NCBI GenBank assembly: GCA_903858115.1
Contig: CAIOHR010000350.1
Location: forward strand, 1 to 60,061
Length of the DNA stretch: 60,061 nt
Source of the DNA: an uncultured Pirellula sp.
Lineage (GTDB): Bacteria > Planctomycetota > Planctomycetia > Pirellulales > Pirellulaceae
Direction of reading: 5' to 3'
The notes beneath the pieces are model-generated. The model saw nothing but the letters and a program-made list of their open reading frames with translations. It was not told the DNA's origin and did not search any database. Positions 7,870 through 16,337 of this stretch are shown here, one piece after another. Within the stretch, counting starts at the first letter, position 1; each line of letters begins with the position of its first letter. Both the position numbers and the translations under genes were made by a program.

Positions 7870-8553
7870 ATGATTCAGCTCGTTGTATTGGATATGGCTG
7901 GTACGACCGTCGACGAAGACAATGTCGTCTACAAGACGGTACGAGCCTCTATCAACGCTGCTGGATATTCATTTACCCAGGATCAAGTTCAGGAAGCGGG
8001 GGCCGGAAAAGAAAAGTCCCAAGCGATTCGCGATGTACTAGCGTTGGATGGTTGCCCTCACTCGGACGATGAAGTTGCCGCGATCTTCGGAGACTTCAAG
8101 CAGCGACTACAAGCGGCGTATGCGACGCTTGACGTGAAGGAGCAACCAGGAGCGACAGAGTCGTTTGCGAAGCTTCACCAACACGGTATCAAAGTCGTTC
8201 TGAATACTGGCTATGATCGAGCCACTGCCGAGAACTTGGTTGCAAAGATCGGATGGACCGTGGGCAAAGAAATTGATGGACTGGTAACGGCGAGCGACGT
8301 TCAAAACGGTCGCCCGGCTCCAGACATGATCTGGCTCGCCATGCAACAGACCGGTGTGGAATCGAGACAGTCCGTTGTCAAAATAGGCGATTCCGCCATT
8401 GATATCGAAGAAGGGCGGAACGCCGAATGTGGAATGACGTTCGGCGTGACCACCGGCGCACAGACGGAATTGCAATTAAAGTCCGCAGAGCCAACGCATA
8501 TCGTGGATAGCCTCGGCGAAATGTGCGACCTAGTGATCGCCGCGACCAAGTAA
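7870..8553 (+). CDS. Phosphonatase-like HAD hydrolase, 227 aa
   Basis: HAD-superfamily hydrolase with nucleophile motif LDMAGTTVD (Asp8), motif II LNTGYDR (near residue 116) and acidic motif IGDSAIDIEEG (near 175). The cap carries AGAGKEKSQAI with Lys47 at the place where phosphonoacetaldehyde hydrolase (PhnX) uses a Schiff-base lysine. The short form and sequence match the PhnX-like TIGR03351 group rather than canonical PhnX. Likely reaction: C-P bond cleavage of phosphonoacetaldehyde or a related aldehyde to phosphate. Context with the Fe-ADH, HD oxygenase and FAD oxidase supports phosphonate catabolism; the precise substrate is inferred. It converges on fabG. Confidence 0.8.
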   Translation: MIQLVVLDMAGTTVDEDNVVYKTVRASINAAGYSFTQDQVQEAGAGKEKSQAIRDVLALDGCPHSDDEVAAIFGDFKQRLQAAYATLDVKEQPGATESFAKLHQHGIKVVLNTGYDRATAENLVAKIGWTVGKEIDGLVTASDVQNGRPAPDMIWLAMQQTGVESRQSVVKIGDSAIDIEEGRNAECGMTFGVTTGAQTELQLKSAEPTHIVDSLGEMCDLVIAATK

Positions 8554-8671
8554 AGGTGATCGACCATCCTGAATGACCACTCAGTGAACGTCGTTTGAAC
8601 ACTTATTGGGCAATCGACTTTACTCAGCAATCATTCTGAATCGCCTCTGCGATAAATCTCTACTGCAACGA

Positions 8672-9439
8672 TCAGCCTGTCATACCGCCATCGACGGTTA
8701 GCACTTGCCCAGTGACGTAACTTGCCGCGGGGCTTGCTAAGAAAAGCACGCAAGCTGCCACATCGTCTGCCTGTCCGAGGCGGTTGGCCGGGATACGCTT
8801 CTTTACTTCGTCCGTGACAGTGTCGCCCAACGCCTTGGTCATGTCGCTTTCGATAAAGCCCGGTGCGACGGCATTGACGGTGATCTTGCGTTTGGCCAAC
8901 TCTTTTGACAAAGAACGTGTCAAGCCGATCATTCCGGCCTTGGTCGCCGAGTAGTTGGTCTGACCTGCGTTGCCTATCAAGCCAGACACGCTGGACATGT
9001 TGATGATTCGACCGTAACGTTGCCCCATCATGATGCGAGTTGCACCGCGACAGAAGATAAAGCAACTTGTTAAGTTCGCAGCCATGATCTCATCCCAATG
9101 CGCATCGGTCATCCGTGGCAAAAGCGTATCGCGCGTTATACCTGCGTTGTTGACGATGATATCAAGTCGCTTGTACTCGACCTCTACCAGCTCGAATAGT
9201 TTCTCTACAGCAACGCGATCGGTCACGTCGCATGACAGCGCAACAGCATCGCCACCGAGTTCTTTGATCTTGGCCACTGTGTCCGCCAGCTTCTCTGCGT
9301 TTCTCGCGACGCAAAGCACCTTGGCACCGTTCTCGCCGAGACGAATCGCGATCGCCGCCCCAAGGCCTTGAGATGCGCCCGTCACCATTGCCACTTGACC
9401 CGAAAGGTTGGCGGATAGTCCCAGTGTCGACATGGTCAT
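8672..9439 (-). CDS. fabG: 3-oxoacyl-ACP reductase FabG
   Basis: Short-chain dehydrogenase with the NADPH motif TGASQGLG (residues 20-27), NNAG at 97-100, and catalytic Ser150, Tyr163 and Lys167 (NYSATKAG). The C-terminal VTGQVLTVDGGM is typical of FabG. It reduces beta-ketoacyl-ACP to beta-hydroxyacyl-ACP in type II fatty acid synthesis in the cytoplasm. It is the last gene of a minus-strand run KAS-like, rpmF, fabD, fabG, the usual bacterial order, but no acpP follows. An internal start at 9433 is equally plausible. Length (255 aa) is normal. Confidence 0.93.
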   Translation of the reverse strand: MTMSTLGLSANLSGQVAMVTGASQGLGAAIAIRLGENGAKVLCVARNAEKLADTVAKIKELGGDAVALSCDVTDRVAVEKLFELVEVEYKRLDIIVNNAGITRDTLLPRMTDAHWDEIMAANLTSCFIFCRGATRIMMGQRYGRIINMSSVSGLIGNAGQTNYSATKAGMIGLTRSLSKELAKRKITVNAVAPGFIESDMTKALGDTVTDEVKKRIPANRLGQADDVAACVLFLASPAASYVTGQVLTVDGGMTG

Positions 9440-9498
9440 GATGAGTCCCTAAATGGATGAAAACTAGAAAATTGTATTTTGGCGATCTGCAATCGTCC

Positions 9499-10410
9499 CT
9501 AATCGCCATAACATTCACAACATGCTTTGCGATCGACGCGCTTCAGTGTTCCCGCAAGGACCCGTCCTGCCCCGATCTCATAAAACATATCGACACCGGC
9601 CGATAAAAGATTGCGCAATGTGCTCTCCCAGAGAACTGGAGAGACCATTTGTTGAGTGAGAAGCTCCGCAATCTCGCTCGGTTGGACGTGCGGCTGCGAA
9701 TCAACGTTTGCATAAAGCGGAAATCGAAGCGGTGAAAAGGTTGTTCCTGCAATCGCTGCCGAAAGGCGCTGCACCGCAGGCTTCATGATGTCGGTATGAA
9801 AAGCGCCCGCAACATTCAAACGAATGAACCGGCTCGCTCCAGCATCGGCCGATCGTTTCTCCGCCTCCGTCAGCGAAGCAGAATGACCGGAAATGGCGAT
9901 GTTGCCCGGGCAAAGCAAGTTTGCGACATGCAAAATCTCTCCAGTTTGACGCGATACATCGCACAGAGTGTCAAGCTGAGCACGATCAAGCCCGAGGACG
10001 CTCGCCATTCCGCTATCGACGGCGGACGCTGCCTCCTGCATCGCTGCACCGCGTTCCTGTACGAGCCTTACGCCATCTTCAAAAGTGATCGCCCCGGCGG
10101 CTGCTAAAGCAGAATATTCTCCAAGACTCAAGCCAGCGACAGCAACAACAGAACTCGATATGTCGGGTTTCTCTTCCAGGAAGATCGTTAAAGCAGCCAT
10201 CGAATGAACGAACAGAGCCGGCTGTGCGTTGCTCGTTAGATGGAGCTCCTGTTCAGGCCCGTCTATGCAGAGCTTTGCAAGATCGAAACCTAAGATGCCG
10301 GATGCTATCTCAAACAGCTCGCGAGCTCGAGCACTGCGTTCAAGCAGTCCACGGCCCATGCCGACCGCCTGAGCACCTTGACCTGGAAACAATAAAGCGA
10401 TGTTTGGCAC
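9499..10410 (-). CDS. fabD: Malonyl-CoA:ACP transacylase FabD
   Basis: Begins with the diagnostic PNIALLFPGQGAQAVGMG. The nucleophile elbow is GLSLGEY with Ser95 (most FabD proteins have GHSLGE, so His is replaced by Leu at a non-catalytic place). The catalytic His is in VAGAFHTDIM. It transfers malonyl from CoA to ACP to supply fatty acid elongation. Length 303 aa is standard. It lies 59 bp upstream of fabG and 20 bp downstream of rpmF on the same strand, a conserved lipid/ribosome operon arrangement. Confidence 0.93.
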   Translation of the reverse strand: MPNIALLFPGQGAQAVGMGRGLLERSARARELFEIASGILGFDLAKLCIDGPEQELHLTSNAQPALFVHSMAALTIFLEEKPDISSSVVAVAGLSLGEYSALAAAGAITFEDGVRLVQERGAAMQEAASAVDSGMASVLGLDRAQLDTLCDVSRQTGEILHVANLLCPGNIAISGHSASLTEAEKRSADAGASRFIRLNVAGAFHTDIMKPAVQRLSAAIAGTTFSPLRFPLYANVDSQPHVQPSEIAELLTQQMVSPVLWESTLRNLLSAGVDMFYEIGAGRVLAGTLKRVDRKACCECYGD

Positions 10411-10430
10411 AAGAAGCTAGCCGGGTTGAT

Positions 10431-10613
10431 TTACTCTTCGCTCATTTGCACAACGGTGCGACCCATGTAATAGCCGCATTTTTGGCACACATGGTGACTA
10501 AGTACCGGGCTGCTGCACTTTGGACAAGTTTGTACTTGGCGCGGTTTTTTGGAGTGGTGCGCGCGGCGTTTGCCGGATCGTGCGTTGGAATGTCGTCTCT
10601 TGGGTACTGCCAT
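10431..10613 (-). CDS. rpmF: 50S ribosomal protein L32
   Basis: 60 residues beginning MAVPKRRHSNARSGKRRAHH, followed by a zinc-ribbon with CPKC and CQKC pairs (residues 30-33 and 43-46). Length and order (basic N-terminus, then the four cysteines) match L32. The linkage with fabD and fabG is conserved in many bacteria and couples ribosome and lipid synthesis. The four-cysteine form binds zinc. Confidence 0.95.
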   Translation of the reverse strand: MAVPKRRHSNARSGKRRAHHSKKPRQVQTCPKCSSPVLSHHVCQKCGYYMGRTVVQMSEE

Positions 10614-10688
10614 TTTGAAAACTCAACAAAAACAAAGCTTTCCACGAAATTTTGGGAGGCAAGAGGGTACTGGGAGCCGAGCTACCTG

Positions 10689-12023
10689 TCAAGCGGAAAC
10701 CACGCTTCGCACAAAAACCCCCGCCGCTTGCCCTTGGCCGGAATAAGAAAGGCTCGCAAACGCTTTTCCAGGGGATTCGCTAGGCTTTGCGGGACGAATC
10801 GGGCAGTCTGCCCCGACGGAATCCGCATCGACCAAAGGAAAAAGTGCATTATTTGCCAAAGCAAGACAGCTGGCGACGATCTCGATCGCAGCCGAGCCTG
10901 CACCTAGATTGCCAAAATACCCTTTCGCCGAAGTCACGACGGGCGACTGGCCTGCCAACACATCTTGGATCCCCAACGCCTCCGAACGATCGTGTTCGAG
11001 TTCGCTTTTCCCGCAAGCATGAATATGCCATTGATCGGGTGCTAAATCGACTCCCGCCTCGCCCGCCTGTCTCAACAGGCCTCGCAATACGTTTGCGGTC
11101 GCAATTCGAATACTATCGACTTTCTTTGAATGTAACTCGCCGCAAACCGCCGATCCGACGCCACCGACGACTTCGCCCCAAATTTTTGCACCGCGTGCCT
11201 TTGCATTCGTGAGTGACTCGAGGACCATTGCCCCGGCTCCTTCTCCGAGAACGGTACCTGAGCGATGTTTACCAAAAGGTCGACTCATTCCAGAGGGGTC
11301 TGTATCGTTGGCGTTTTTTTCAGAAGTTGCAAAGTGCAACGCTCGGAGGGGTTCCAATCGAGAACCTGTCGCGCCGGCCAACATCACGTCTGCCGCTCCT
11401 CGGCGAATGGTCGCAACGGCTTCAGTGATCGATGCCGCACTGCTGGCCTCGCGAATCGTAACGGAATTGCTAGGCCCGCGCAGGTCGTTGTAAATTGCCA
11501 CGTGAGACGCTGGCATATTGGGCAAGTACTTCAATAGCCAAAGCGGATTGACTTGCGGACGTCCCGTACCTGGCCAAAGAGGCATTAAAAATTGTCCGTG
11601 CTCATCGAAACATGCCTTCACGCCATCTGCAAATTCTTCAGGGCGGGTCAGAATATAGTCACTGCCGTAGACAATGCCTGTCCGTTCGGGGTTTCGAGTC
11701 GCTGGATCCGCAAGCCCGCTATGATGGAGAGCTAATTGGCAAGCCGCGACACCCATCTCGATTTCGCGGCACATGACCTTCTGGTTCTTTTTGATGGATC
11801 GCTGAAGCGACTTCTCCAATGGTCCGAAATCGCCAATATCCCCTGTAAAGCACTTGGCTTCGCCTCCAAAGCGGACGGTGTTGCTGTCGGCAGGTAGGCA
11901 GCCAAGCTCGGTGATACCACATTTGCCAGCGAGGAGGTTATTCCATAACGAATCGAGATCTCGTCCAAGAGGGCAAACCACGCCGAGACCGGTGATAACA
12001 ACTCTCTGATGGTCATTCAACAT
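10689..12023 (-). CDS. Beta-ketoacyl-ACP synthase homologue lacking the catalytic triad, 444 aa
   Basis: Thiolase fold of the FabF/KAS II type. N-terminal VVITGLGVVCPLG, middle SRPFGKHRSGTVLGEGAGAMVLE, and C-terminal SYSGQGQAAGVF are clear family blocks. Aligned by eye to E. coli FabF, the active-site Cys is Ser194 (IREASSAAS), the first catalytic His is Cys337 (HACGKS), and the second His is Asn372 (GYFGNLGAGS); the Lys is kept (Lys367). This protein therefore should not perform normal condensation; a chain-length-factor-like partner, decarboxylase or scaffold role is possible. It sits 75 bp upstream of rpmF in the fatty-acid operon and 159 bp from tRNA-Val. All substitutions lie in well-preserved surroundings, so it is not a decaying gene. 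Confidence 0.85.
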   Translation of the reverse strand: MLNDHQRVVITGLGVVCPLGRDLDSLWNNLLAGKCGITELGCLPADSNTVRFGGEAKCFTGDIGDFGPLEKSLQRSIKKNQKVMCREIEMGVAACQLALHHSGLADPATRNPERTGIVYGSDYILTRPEEFADGVKACFDEHGQFLMPLWPGTGRPQVNPLWLLKYLPNMPASHVAIYNDLRGPSNSVTIREASSAASITEAVATIRRGAADVMLAGATGSRLEPLRALHFATSEKNANDTDPSGMSRPFGKHRSGTVLGEGAGAMVLESLTNAKARGAKIWGEVVGGVGSAVCGELHSKKVDSIRIATANVLRGLLRQAGEAGVDLAPDQWHIHACGKSELEHDRSEALGIQDVLAGQSPVVTSAKGYFGNLGAGSAAIEIVASCLALANNALFPLVDADSVGADCPIRPAKPSESPGKAFASLSYSGQGQAAGVFVRSVVSA

Positions 12024-12181
12024 TGTTAACTTCAGTGAAAGACGGGTGTCGTGATGGGAAGATTGTTTCTAGGGATACTGCAGATTGTCAGGGAAAGAGC
12101 ATAACCGTGACGTTGGATTTCGACAACCAACGCAGACTTGAACTTGACAGTCTGCCGGACGGCGTGACAATCGATAATCCT

Positions 12182-12255
12182 GGACGGTTAGCTCAGTTGG
12201 TTAGAGCACCACGTTGACATCGTGGGGGTCGTTGGTTCGAGTCCAATATCGTCCA
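12182..12255 (+). tRNA. tRNA-Val (GAC)
   Basis: A 74-nt cloverleaf: acceptor GGACGGT pairing with ATCGTCC (one mismatch or wobble), D-arm GCTCAGTTGGTTAGAGC, anticodon stem CCACG/CGTGG around loop TTGACAT (anticodon GAC), T-arm with GGTTCGAGTCC. CCA is not encoded; the next bases are CTG. Its 3' portion (from the T-loop on) is also the attachment core of the integrated element. Confidence 0.95.
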
Positions 12256-13617
12256 CTGAAGGGTTCCATCATGGGACCCTTTTTTTACGTCTCGAGCCAT
12301 CAATCGCCCATGTTTTCCTTGGGTATCTAAGCATTCATGATGCTCAATGCTACTCTCTTGATCGCCAGTGATGGACCCCGTTTTAGTACCCGTTTCGTCG
12401 CTAATAGTCCCCATTTTAGTCCCCGCTAAATCGTCATCATTATCAGCCTTTTCATCGACCTTTAGCGTAGATTCATTCGCAGCTCTATCAGCAACTTCAC
12501 CCCGAGACTGAGCATAGAACCGGGCAGCAACCGCAGGGGAATGCCCAAACCATCTACATACGTCGGCAACCGGGTACACAGCCAAAAGCTCAGTTTCTCG
12601 ACTCGATCGCAGATTAACAAACAACTTGGGCCATACACTCAGCCCCGCTAGCACAATCAACCGAGAGAATGCAGTTCTGAGATTCACAGTGGATCCGCAA
12701 GCAACCGGGAACACAGGCGATGACAACGGAACCATCACGCCCGGGCCAACCGATTCCGATAACTTCTCAAGGTAAGGAACCAACTCGGGGAAAATTGGAC
12801 ACGATCTCACCGCATGTTCTCCCCCGTGATGTTTTGTCTTAGGGCTTTTGATCACAATCCGCTTTGAAACCAAGTCTACATCAGCCCAGGTTAAGCCGAC
12901 TAACTCGGAAGGGACTCGGGGACCAACCAACCTAACGAATGCAATCAGCGCCTTCCATTCCAACGTAGGAGCAACCTTGATCACCTTGAGAATGTTCTGC
13001 CATGTTACGAATTCTTGACGCTCCCGATTCTCTCGAACCGTTGTAGCTAAACCATCGAACGGATTCCCTTTGAGTAGTTCCCAACGAATCGCAGTAGCGA
13101 ATATCTGACGGGCCGTACCAGTGCGCCGCCTTACAGTATTCCCTTGGAGTGTTTGACGTTCTGAGTCTCGTTTATTTCCTTCCGCAGCAAGCCACCTAAC
13201 CCACTCTTCGGCATCTCGAACGGTAATTGACTCAATCAGACGATCCGCCCCGAACCGCTCTATTAAGAGCGCACAAACTTGCCGATCACGAACCGTAGTA
13301 GCAGGGGCAACATTCGTACGGGATGCCTTGTACTCATCGCATAGCCCGCCCAAAGTCAATCGCCGCTTACATTCCAGCAAACCGAGCCCCTCGAGTTTTT
13401 TCCTTAGCTCAGCATCCAAACCCTTAGCCCATTCTCCCAATGCTTGAGGCATCGACCCACCACCCCGCCGAACGCCTAGCAGTTCCTCGAACTTAACTAG
13501 GAATTGCCCGGCAGTTTTTTTCGGCATGCCACCCAAGCGAATAGCCTTACGTTTGGCCCCCTCATACCAGGATAACTTCCAAGAATCGCGCCCAGCCTCT
13601 TTCGACAAACTTGCCAT
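12193..13617 (-). CDS. Tyrosine recombinase (integrase) of the tRNA-Val element; frame crosses attL
   Basis: Arm/SAM-like N-terminal domain (MASLSKEAGRDSWKLSW...) and a C-terminal catalytic domain. Box I Arg is in LVGPRVPSELVGL; a Lys-rich turn is SPKTKHHGGE. The second Arg is in FVNLRSS, where the usual HxxR His is Val; FGHSPAVAARFYAQ supplies the last His and the Tyr nucleophile. I chose the ATG at 13617 because GGGAG lies 8 nt upstream and homologue-like MASL starts there; in-frame ATGs at 13632 and 13653 lack a site. In the integrated state the frame runs through attL and stops inside tRNA-Val, giving 474 aa. In the excised circle the same frame would continue into 20163-20337 for 518 aa. 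Confidence 0.9.
   Translation of the reverse strand: MASLSKEAGRDSWKLSWYEGAKRKAIRLGGMPKKTAGQFLVKFEELLGVRRGGGSMPQALGEWAKGLDAELRKKLEGLGLLECKRRLTLGGLCDEYKASRTNVAPATTVRDRQVCALLIERFGADRLIESITVRDAEEWVRWLAAEGNKRDSERQTLQGNTVRRRTGTARQIFATAIRWELLKGNPFDGLATTVRENRERQEFVTWQNILKVIKVAPTLEWKALIAFVRLVGPRVPSELVGLTWADVDLVSKRIVIKSPKTKHHGGEHAVRSCPIFPELVPYLEKLSESVGPGVMVPLSSPVFPVACGSTVNLRTAFSRLIVLAGLSVWPKLFVNLRSSRETELLAVYPVADVCRWFGHSPAVAARFYAQSRGEVADRAANESTLKVDEKADNDDDLAGTKMGTISDETGTKTGSITGDQESSIEHHECLDTQGKHGRLMARDVKKGSHDGTLQWTILDSNQRPPRCQRGALTN
12236..12258. other. attL: 23-bp attachment repeat at the tRNA-Val 3' end
   Basis: Starts TTCGAGTCCAATATCG and ends CCACTG; identical base for base to 20338-20360, with the adjacent bases differing on both sides (12235 G versus 20337 A; 12259 A versus 20361 T). 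It covers the T-loop to discriminator of tRNA-Val, the classical target for tyrosine recombinases. Confidence 0.93.
12260..12286 (+). terminator. Intrinsic terminator just inside the element, downstream of tRNA-Val
   Basis: Stem AGGGTTCC (12260-12267) pairs with GGGACCCT (12273-12280) around loop ATCAT, with one T-G wobble, followed by a run of T to 12286. It lies inside the integrated element, so the element itself supplies a terminator for the tRNA-Val transcript. Confidence 0.85.
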
Positions 13618-13761
13618 CAGATCAACTCCCATTAGTTGAAACACAGAACCCATAATTGAAACATCACGGCAGCCGCTATGGGTGGCGGTTTTCGGCTTCG
13701 AATTTCCTAGCCGTGACGAACCCATAGCATACCGCACCAACCACCCACACATCCAGACAAA

Positions 13762-14559
13762 TCAGGCCGACAAATCGACTCCGATCACATCAACACGTAC
13801 AAAAGATTCACCGAGCCACCTCCAAGCAACCTTTTCGCAACGTCGGCAACGCCAATCTCCATGAGGGAGCTCTTCGAACTTATCCCATCGACAGAAAGGA
13901 CAAAACACCCCCGAGATGCTCATCACCGGATCCTCGGCAGGGACAGCTAAGCCATTCAACAGCTCGAGCAGAACATCACCGTGACACGGCAACGGGGCGC
14001 ACCAACAACCGAGAATCTTTCCACGTAGCTCGGGCAGCCGAGCTAGTAAGTCATCTTGTTTGACAATCCACGCCCGATATTTTTCGATCACTTCCACACG
14101 GGATCCATCTCGCCCAATCTCAAAAGGGTTTCCCCACGGGCCGGGCCGGCCAATGTAGATATCGAACGCCGACCGCTTATGGTGGACAACACACCCAGAT
14201 GACTCCGGGGCAACAACTTGTTGTTTCGTCGGCAGTTCAATCAAGGCCAGTCGCTCAGCATCCGATCGAATCAGCCCGCCATCGTACTGAGCAACCGCAG
14301 CCCGCTCCTCGAACCGCTCGGCCACAGCAATCAAATCATCCCGATGGGCTCGCATCTCCGAGAGTAGTTCATCCGTGATAACACCCTCGGGAGAATCAAA
14401 CCCTAGCCCAGCGCCGTCAGTGAAAAGACTCACACCGAGGGAACGCAATCGGCGAAACAGATTTTCACCGCTCCGATAATCGTCCTCAAAATACTCAATA
14501 TTCGATCCCGAGAGGGGTTTTGAGTATTCTGAGTAAGGTTTTGGGGAATGCAAATTCAT
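13762..14559 (-). CDS. DUF4326-domain protein with TubC_N-like N-terminus and zinc-finger tail, 265 aa
   Basis: The ATG at 14559 overlaps the stop of the upstream gene (TAATG). Residues about 30-80 (FRRLRSLGVSLF..GAGLGF then TDELLSEMRAHRDDLIAV) look like a TubC_N docking-type helical domain. Residues about 120-210 are a DUF4326 domain: VVHHKR, DIYIGRPGPWGNPFEIG, EVIEKYRAWI, then LRGKILGCWCAPLPCHGDVL. The C-terminus has two CxxC pairs (FCPFCRW and CRRCEK), a zinc ribbon. DUF4326 proteins are common in phages; the function is unclear and the GCWC/CHGD cysteines and histidine suggest a metal or nucleotide site. This combination in one chain is unusual. Open sequence upstream of 14559 in this frame is antisense-type composition and was not included. 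Confidence 0.8.
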   Translation of the reverse strand: MNLHSPKPYSEYSKPLSGSNIEYFEDDYRSGENLFRRLRSLGVSLFTDGAGLGFDSPEGVITDELLSEMRAHRDDLIAVAERFEERAAVAQYDGGLIRSDAERLALIELPTKQQVVAPESSGCVVHHKRSAFDIYIGRPGPWGNPFEIGRDGSRVEVIEKYRAWIVKQDDLLARLPELRGKILGCWCAPLPCHGDVLLELLNGLAVPAEDPVMSISGVFCPFCRWDKFEELPHGDWRCRRCEKVAWRWLGESFVRVDVIGVDLSA

Positions 14560-16337
14560 TACACCATCCCCCGAACACGTCCGCCCGAGGGACTCGGAAC
14601 CGCAACCGTTACGGGAACCCGCTCCAAGCCGTTGGACACCCGAGGATTCACGTCGAACCCAACCGAGGGCCTTCCTCGGCCACGATCCTCCGGCTCGATC
14701 CCTCGAATCCATCCACGATCTAGAAGAGCCATCAAGCAAGCATCCAACCGATCGGGATCGCCATCGAATCGGGCTCGCCCATGTTGGGCAATATCTCGCC
14801 GACTCACCTGGGGAATCCCTCGAGCCCTTAGCCATCGAAGCACATAGCCCGCATCGCTCAACGGCTCACATTCGGCACCCATGAGACTAACTACCGCTTC
14901 CGCATGATCGATTGCCCACCGGCTCAACACGATCCCCCGCTCGATCGAATCCCGCTCAACTTGGATCGCCGACGGATCCTCTTCCGCAGAATGATCGATC
15001 AGATGGAACAGGCCAGCCACTCGAGCAGTAAGCCCGCACAGTTTCCCGCCCCAGTCCTTCAAGTCCGCCAGCCGGCCAGCATCTCCAAGCATCGATTCAA
15101 CTTCAACCCTCCATTCTCGAAAACAACTCGAAGCACCTGGGGACAATGACAACCGCCGAGCATCATCCTCAACCCGCTCCCCCAGTTCAAAAAGTCTCTC
15201 AATCAAACATCCATACGCCTCCGAAACATTCCACGGAATAGGCTTCGAATCGATCCGACGCCTCCCAAGGATGTTACTGGGGAACGCATACAGGAATCTA
15301 CCGATCAGACCTCTCCCCCGAAATGACTTGTTGTGGGCAAGTCCTCGAATCACATCAGGCTGAACCGCATAGGCCAACGTCAAACAGCAACGCTCTACAA
15401 ACACCGATCCCCGAGTAACTCGATCCACTCGCAGATCATCACCCGCATGCCCTTTGAGGAACACATCTAGATTCGAAGCGCCGCCCGAGTATCTTCCGGC
15501 CATGACATCGAACAAACCGCCCTCACACCCCGAGACAATCAACCGCCCGCCCTGGGCCGCTAGCGCAATCTCCACCGCCTCAGCCGTAGCATCATCGACA
15601 ACCAACCTTGGCATTGAAGGGACTGGGCTCCCGGCCAACTCCACAGCAAGATCAGTAGCCTTGCGAATCGCATCGGCATCACCCACCGCCGCTTTCTTCT
15701 CAAGGGCCGCTAGTTGCTTTTCTTTAATCCGATGCTCGCCTTGCAACCGAGCTACATCAGGCCCAGCCGACTCTATCACTCGAGACTCGATGGAACGCAC
15801 CGGCTCGAACGCCGCACGAAACGCCGCCGATTTACGATTCGCAGGATCAAGCAGCGCACATACGAAAAGGTTCAAAGGCTCAATCCATCCAGGGGACGGG
15901 CTCACCTCGAATCGCCGAGCCACCATCCCAGCACACGCCGCCAGGGCCAGCAACCCAGGAAGATCGCCGGGCACTTGGAACGCCTCAGCCGCCGACTCCA
16001 CCCAAGCACGCAACCCATCCGGCAAGCAAGCTACAGGAAACTTGATCAACTCAGGCCGCTCCAAGTCCTCCGGGTTATCCCAGTTTGCCGACTCTCGAGA
16101 ATCATCACCCGAGGGCAGATTCTCACGATCGATGACAAGCAGTCGCTTTTGAATTTCCATCATAGGAACCGCTGGGCATGCAAGATGGATTTTATCGGCC
16201 ACCCGATCCCGATCGGCATCGCTCCACAAATCACAAACATCAACCAACAATTCACGATCCCCCAGGGATGCAACGATCCGGGCTCCACCACTCGGGGCCT
16301 TGCTCGCTCTCAGGCTCAACATTTTGTTTTCATTCAT
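14559..16337 (-). CDS. DUF3987 (YfjI-like) mobile-element replication protein, 592 aa
   Basis: The region from about residue 95 (FPVACLPDGLRAWVESAAEAFQVPGDLPGLLALAACAG) onward follows DUF3987 proteins of phage satellites and islands, which resemble replicative helicase/primase partners. The place of the Walker A motif reads LLDPANRKSAAF: K-S is kept but the Gly-rich loop is not, so ATPase activity is uncertain. Later blocks include GGLFDVMAGRYSGG, HNKSFRGRGLIGRFLYAFP and a winged-helix-like C-terminus (RRDIAQHGRARFDGDPDRLDAC). It overlaps the upstream primase by 4 bp and the downstream gene by 1 bp, so it is translationally coupled in one operon. Likely role: element DNA replication together with the primase. 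Confidence 0.8.
   Translation of the reverse strand: MNENKMLSLRASKAPSGGARIVASLGDRELLVDVCDLWSDADRDRVADKIHLACPAVPMMEIQKRLLVIDRENLPSGDDSRESANWDNPEDLERPELIKFPVACLPDGLRAWVESAAEAFQVPGDLPGLLALAACAGMVARRFEVSPSPGWIEPLNLFVCALLDPANRKSAAFRAAFEPVRSIESRVIESAGPDVARLQGEHRIKEKQLAALEKKAAVGDADAIRKATDLAVELAGSPVPSMPRLVVDDATAEAVEIALAAQGGRLIVSGCEGGLFDVMAGRYSGGASNLDVFLKGHAGDDLRVDRVTRGSVFVERCCLTLAYAVQPDVIRGLAHNKSFRGRGLIGRFLYAFPSNILGRRRIDSKPIPWNVSEAYGCLIERLFELGERVEDDARRLSLSPGASSCFREWRVEVESMLGDAGRLADLKDWGGKLCGLTARVAGLFHLIDHSAEEDPSAIQVERDSIERGIVLSRWAIDHAEAVVSLMGAECEPLSDAGYVLRWLRARGIPQVSRRDIAQHGRARFDGDPDRLDACLMALLDRGWIRGIEPEDRGRGRPSVGFDVNPRVSNGLERVPVTVAVPSPSGGRVRGMV

Noticed and set aside
12023..12217. 64-codon plus-strand frame between the KAS-like gene and tRNA-Val
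   Set aside because: It ends inside the tRNA and shows no protein-like conservation; the region is the tRNA leader.
13618..13752. Longer integrase start at 13752
   Set aside because: The extra 45 residues are not like integrase arm domains and lack a ribosome site, while 13617 has GGGAG at the right distance and the family-like MASL opening.
14560..14835. N-terminal extension of the DUF4326 gene into the DUF3987 gene
   Set aside because: The extension is Arg/Ser-rich antisense-type sequence over a real gene in another frame; the ATG at 14559 in TAATG overlap is the natural start.
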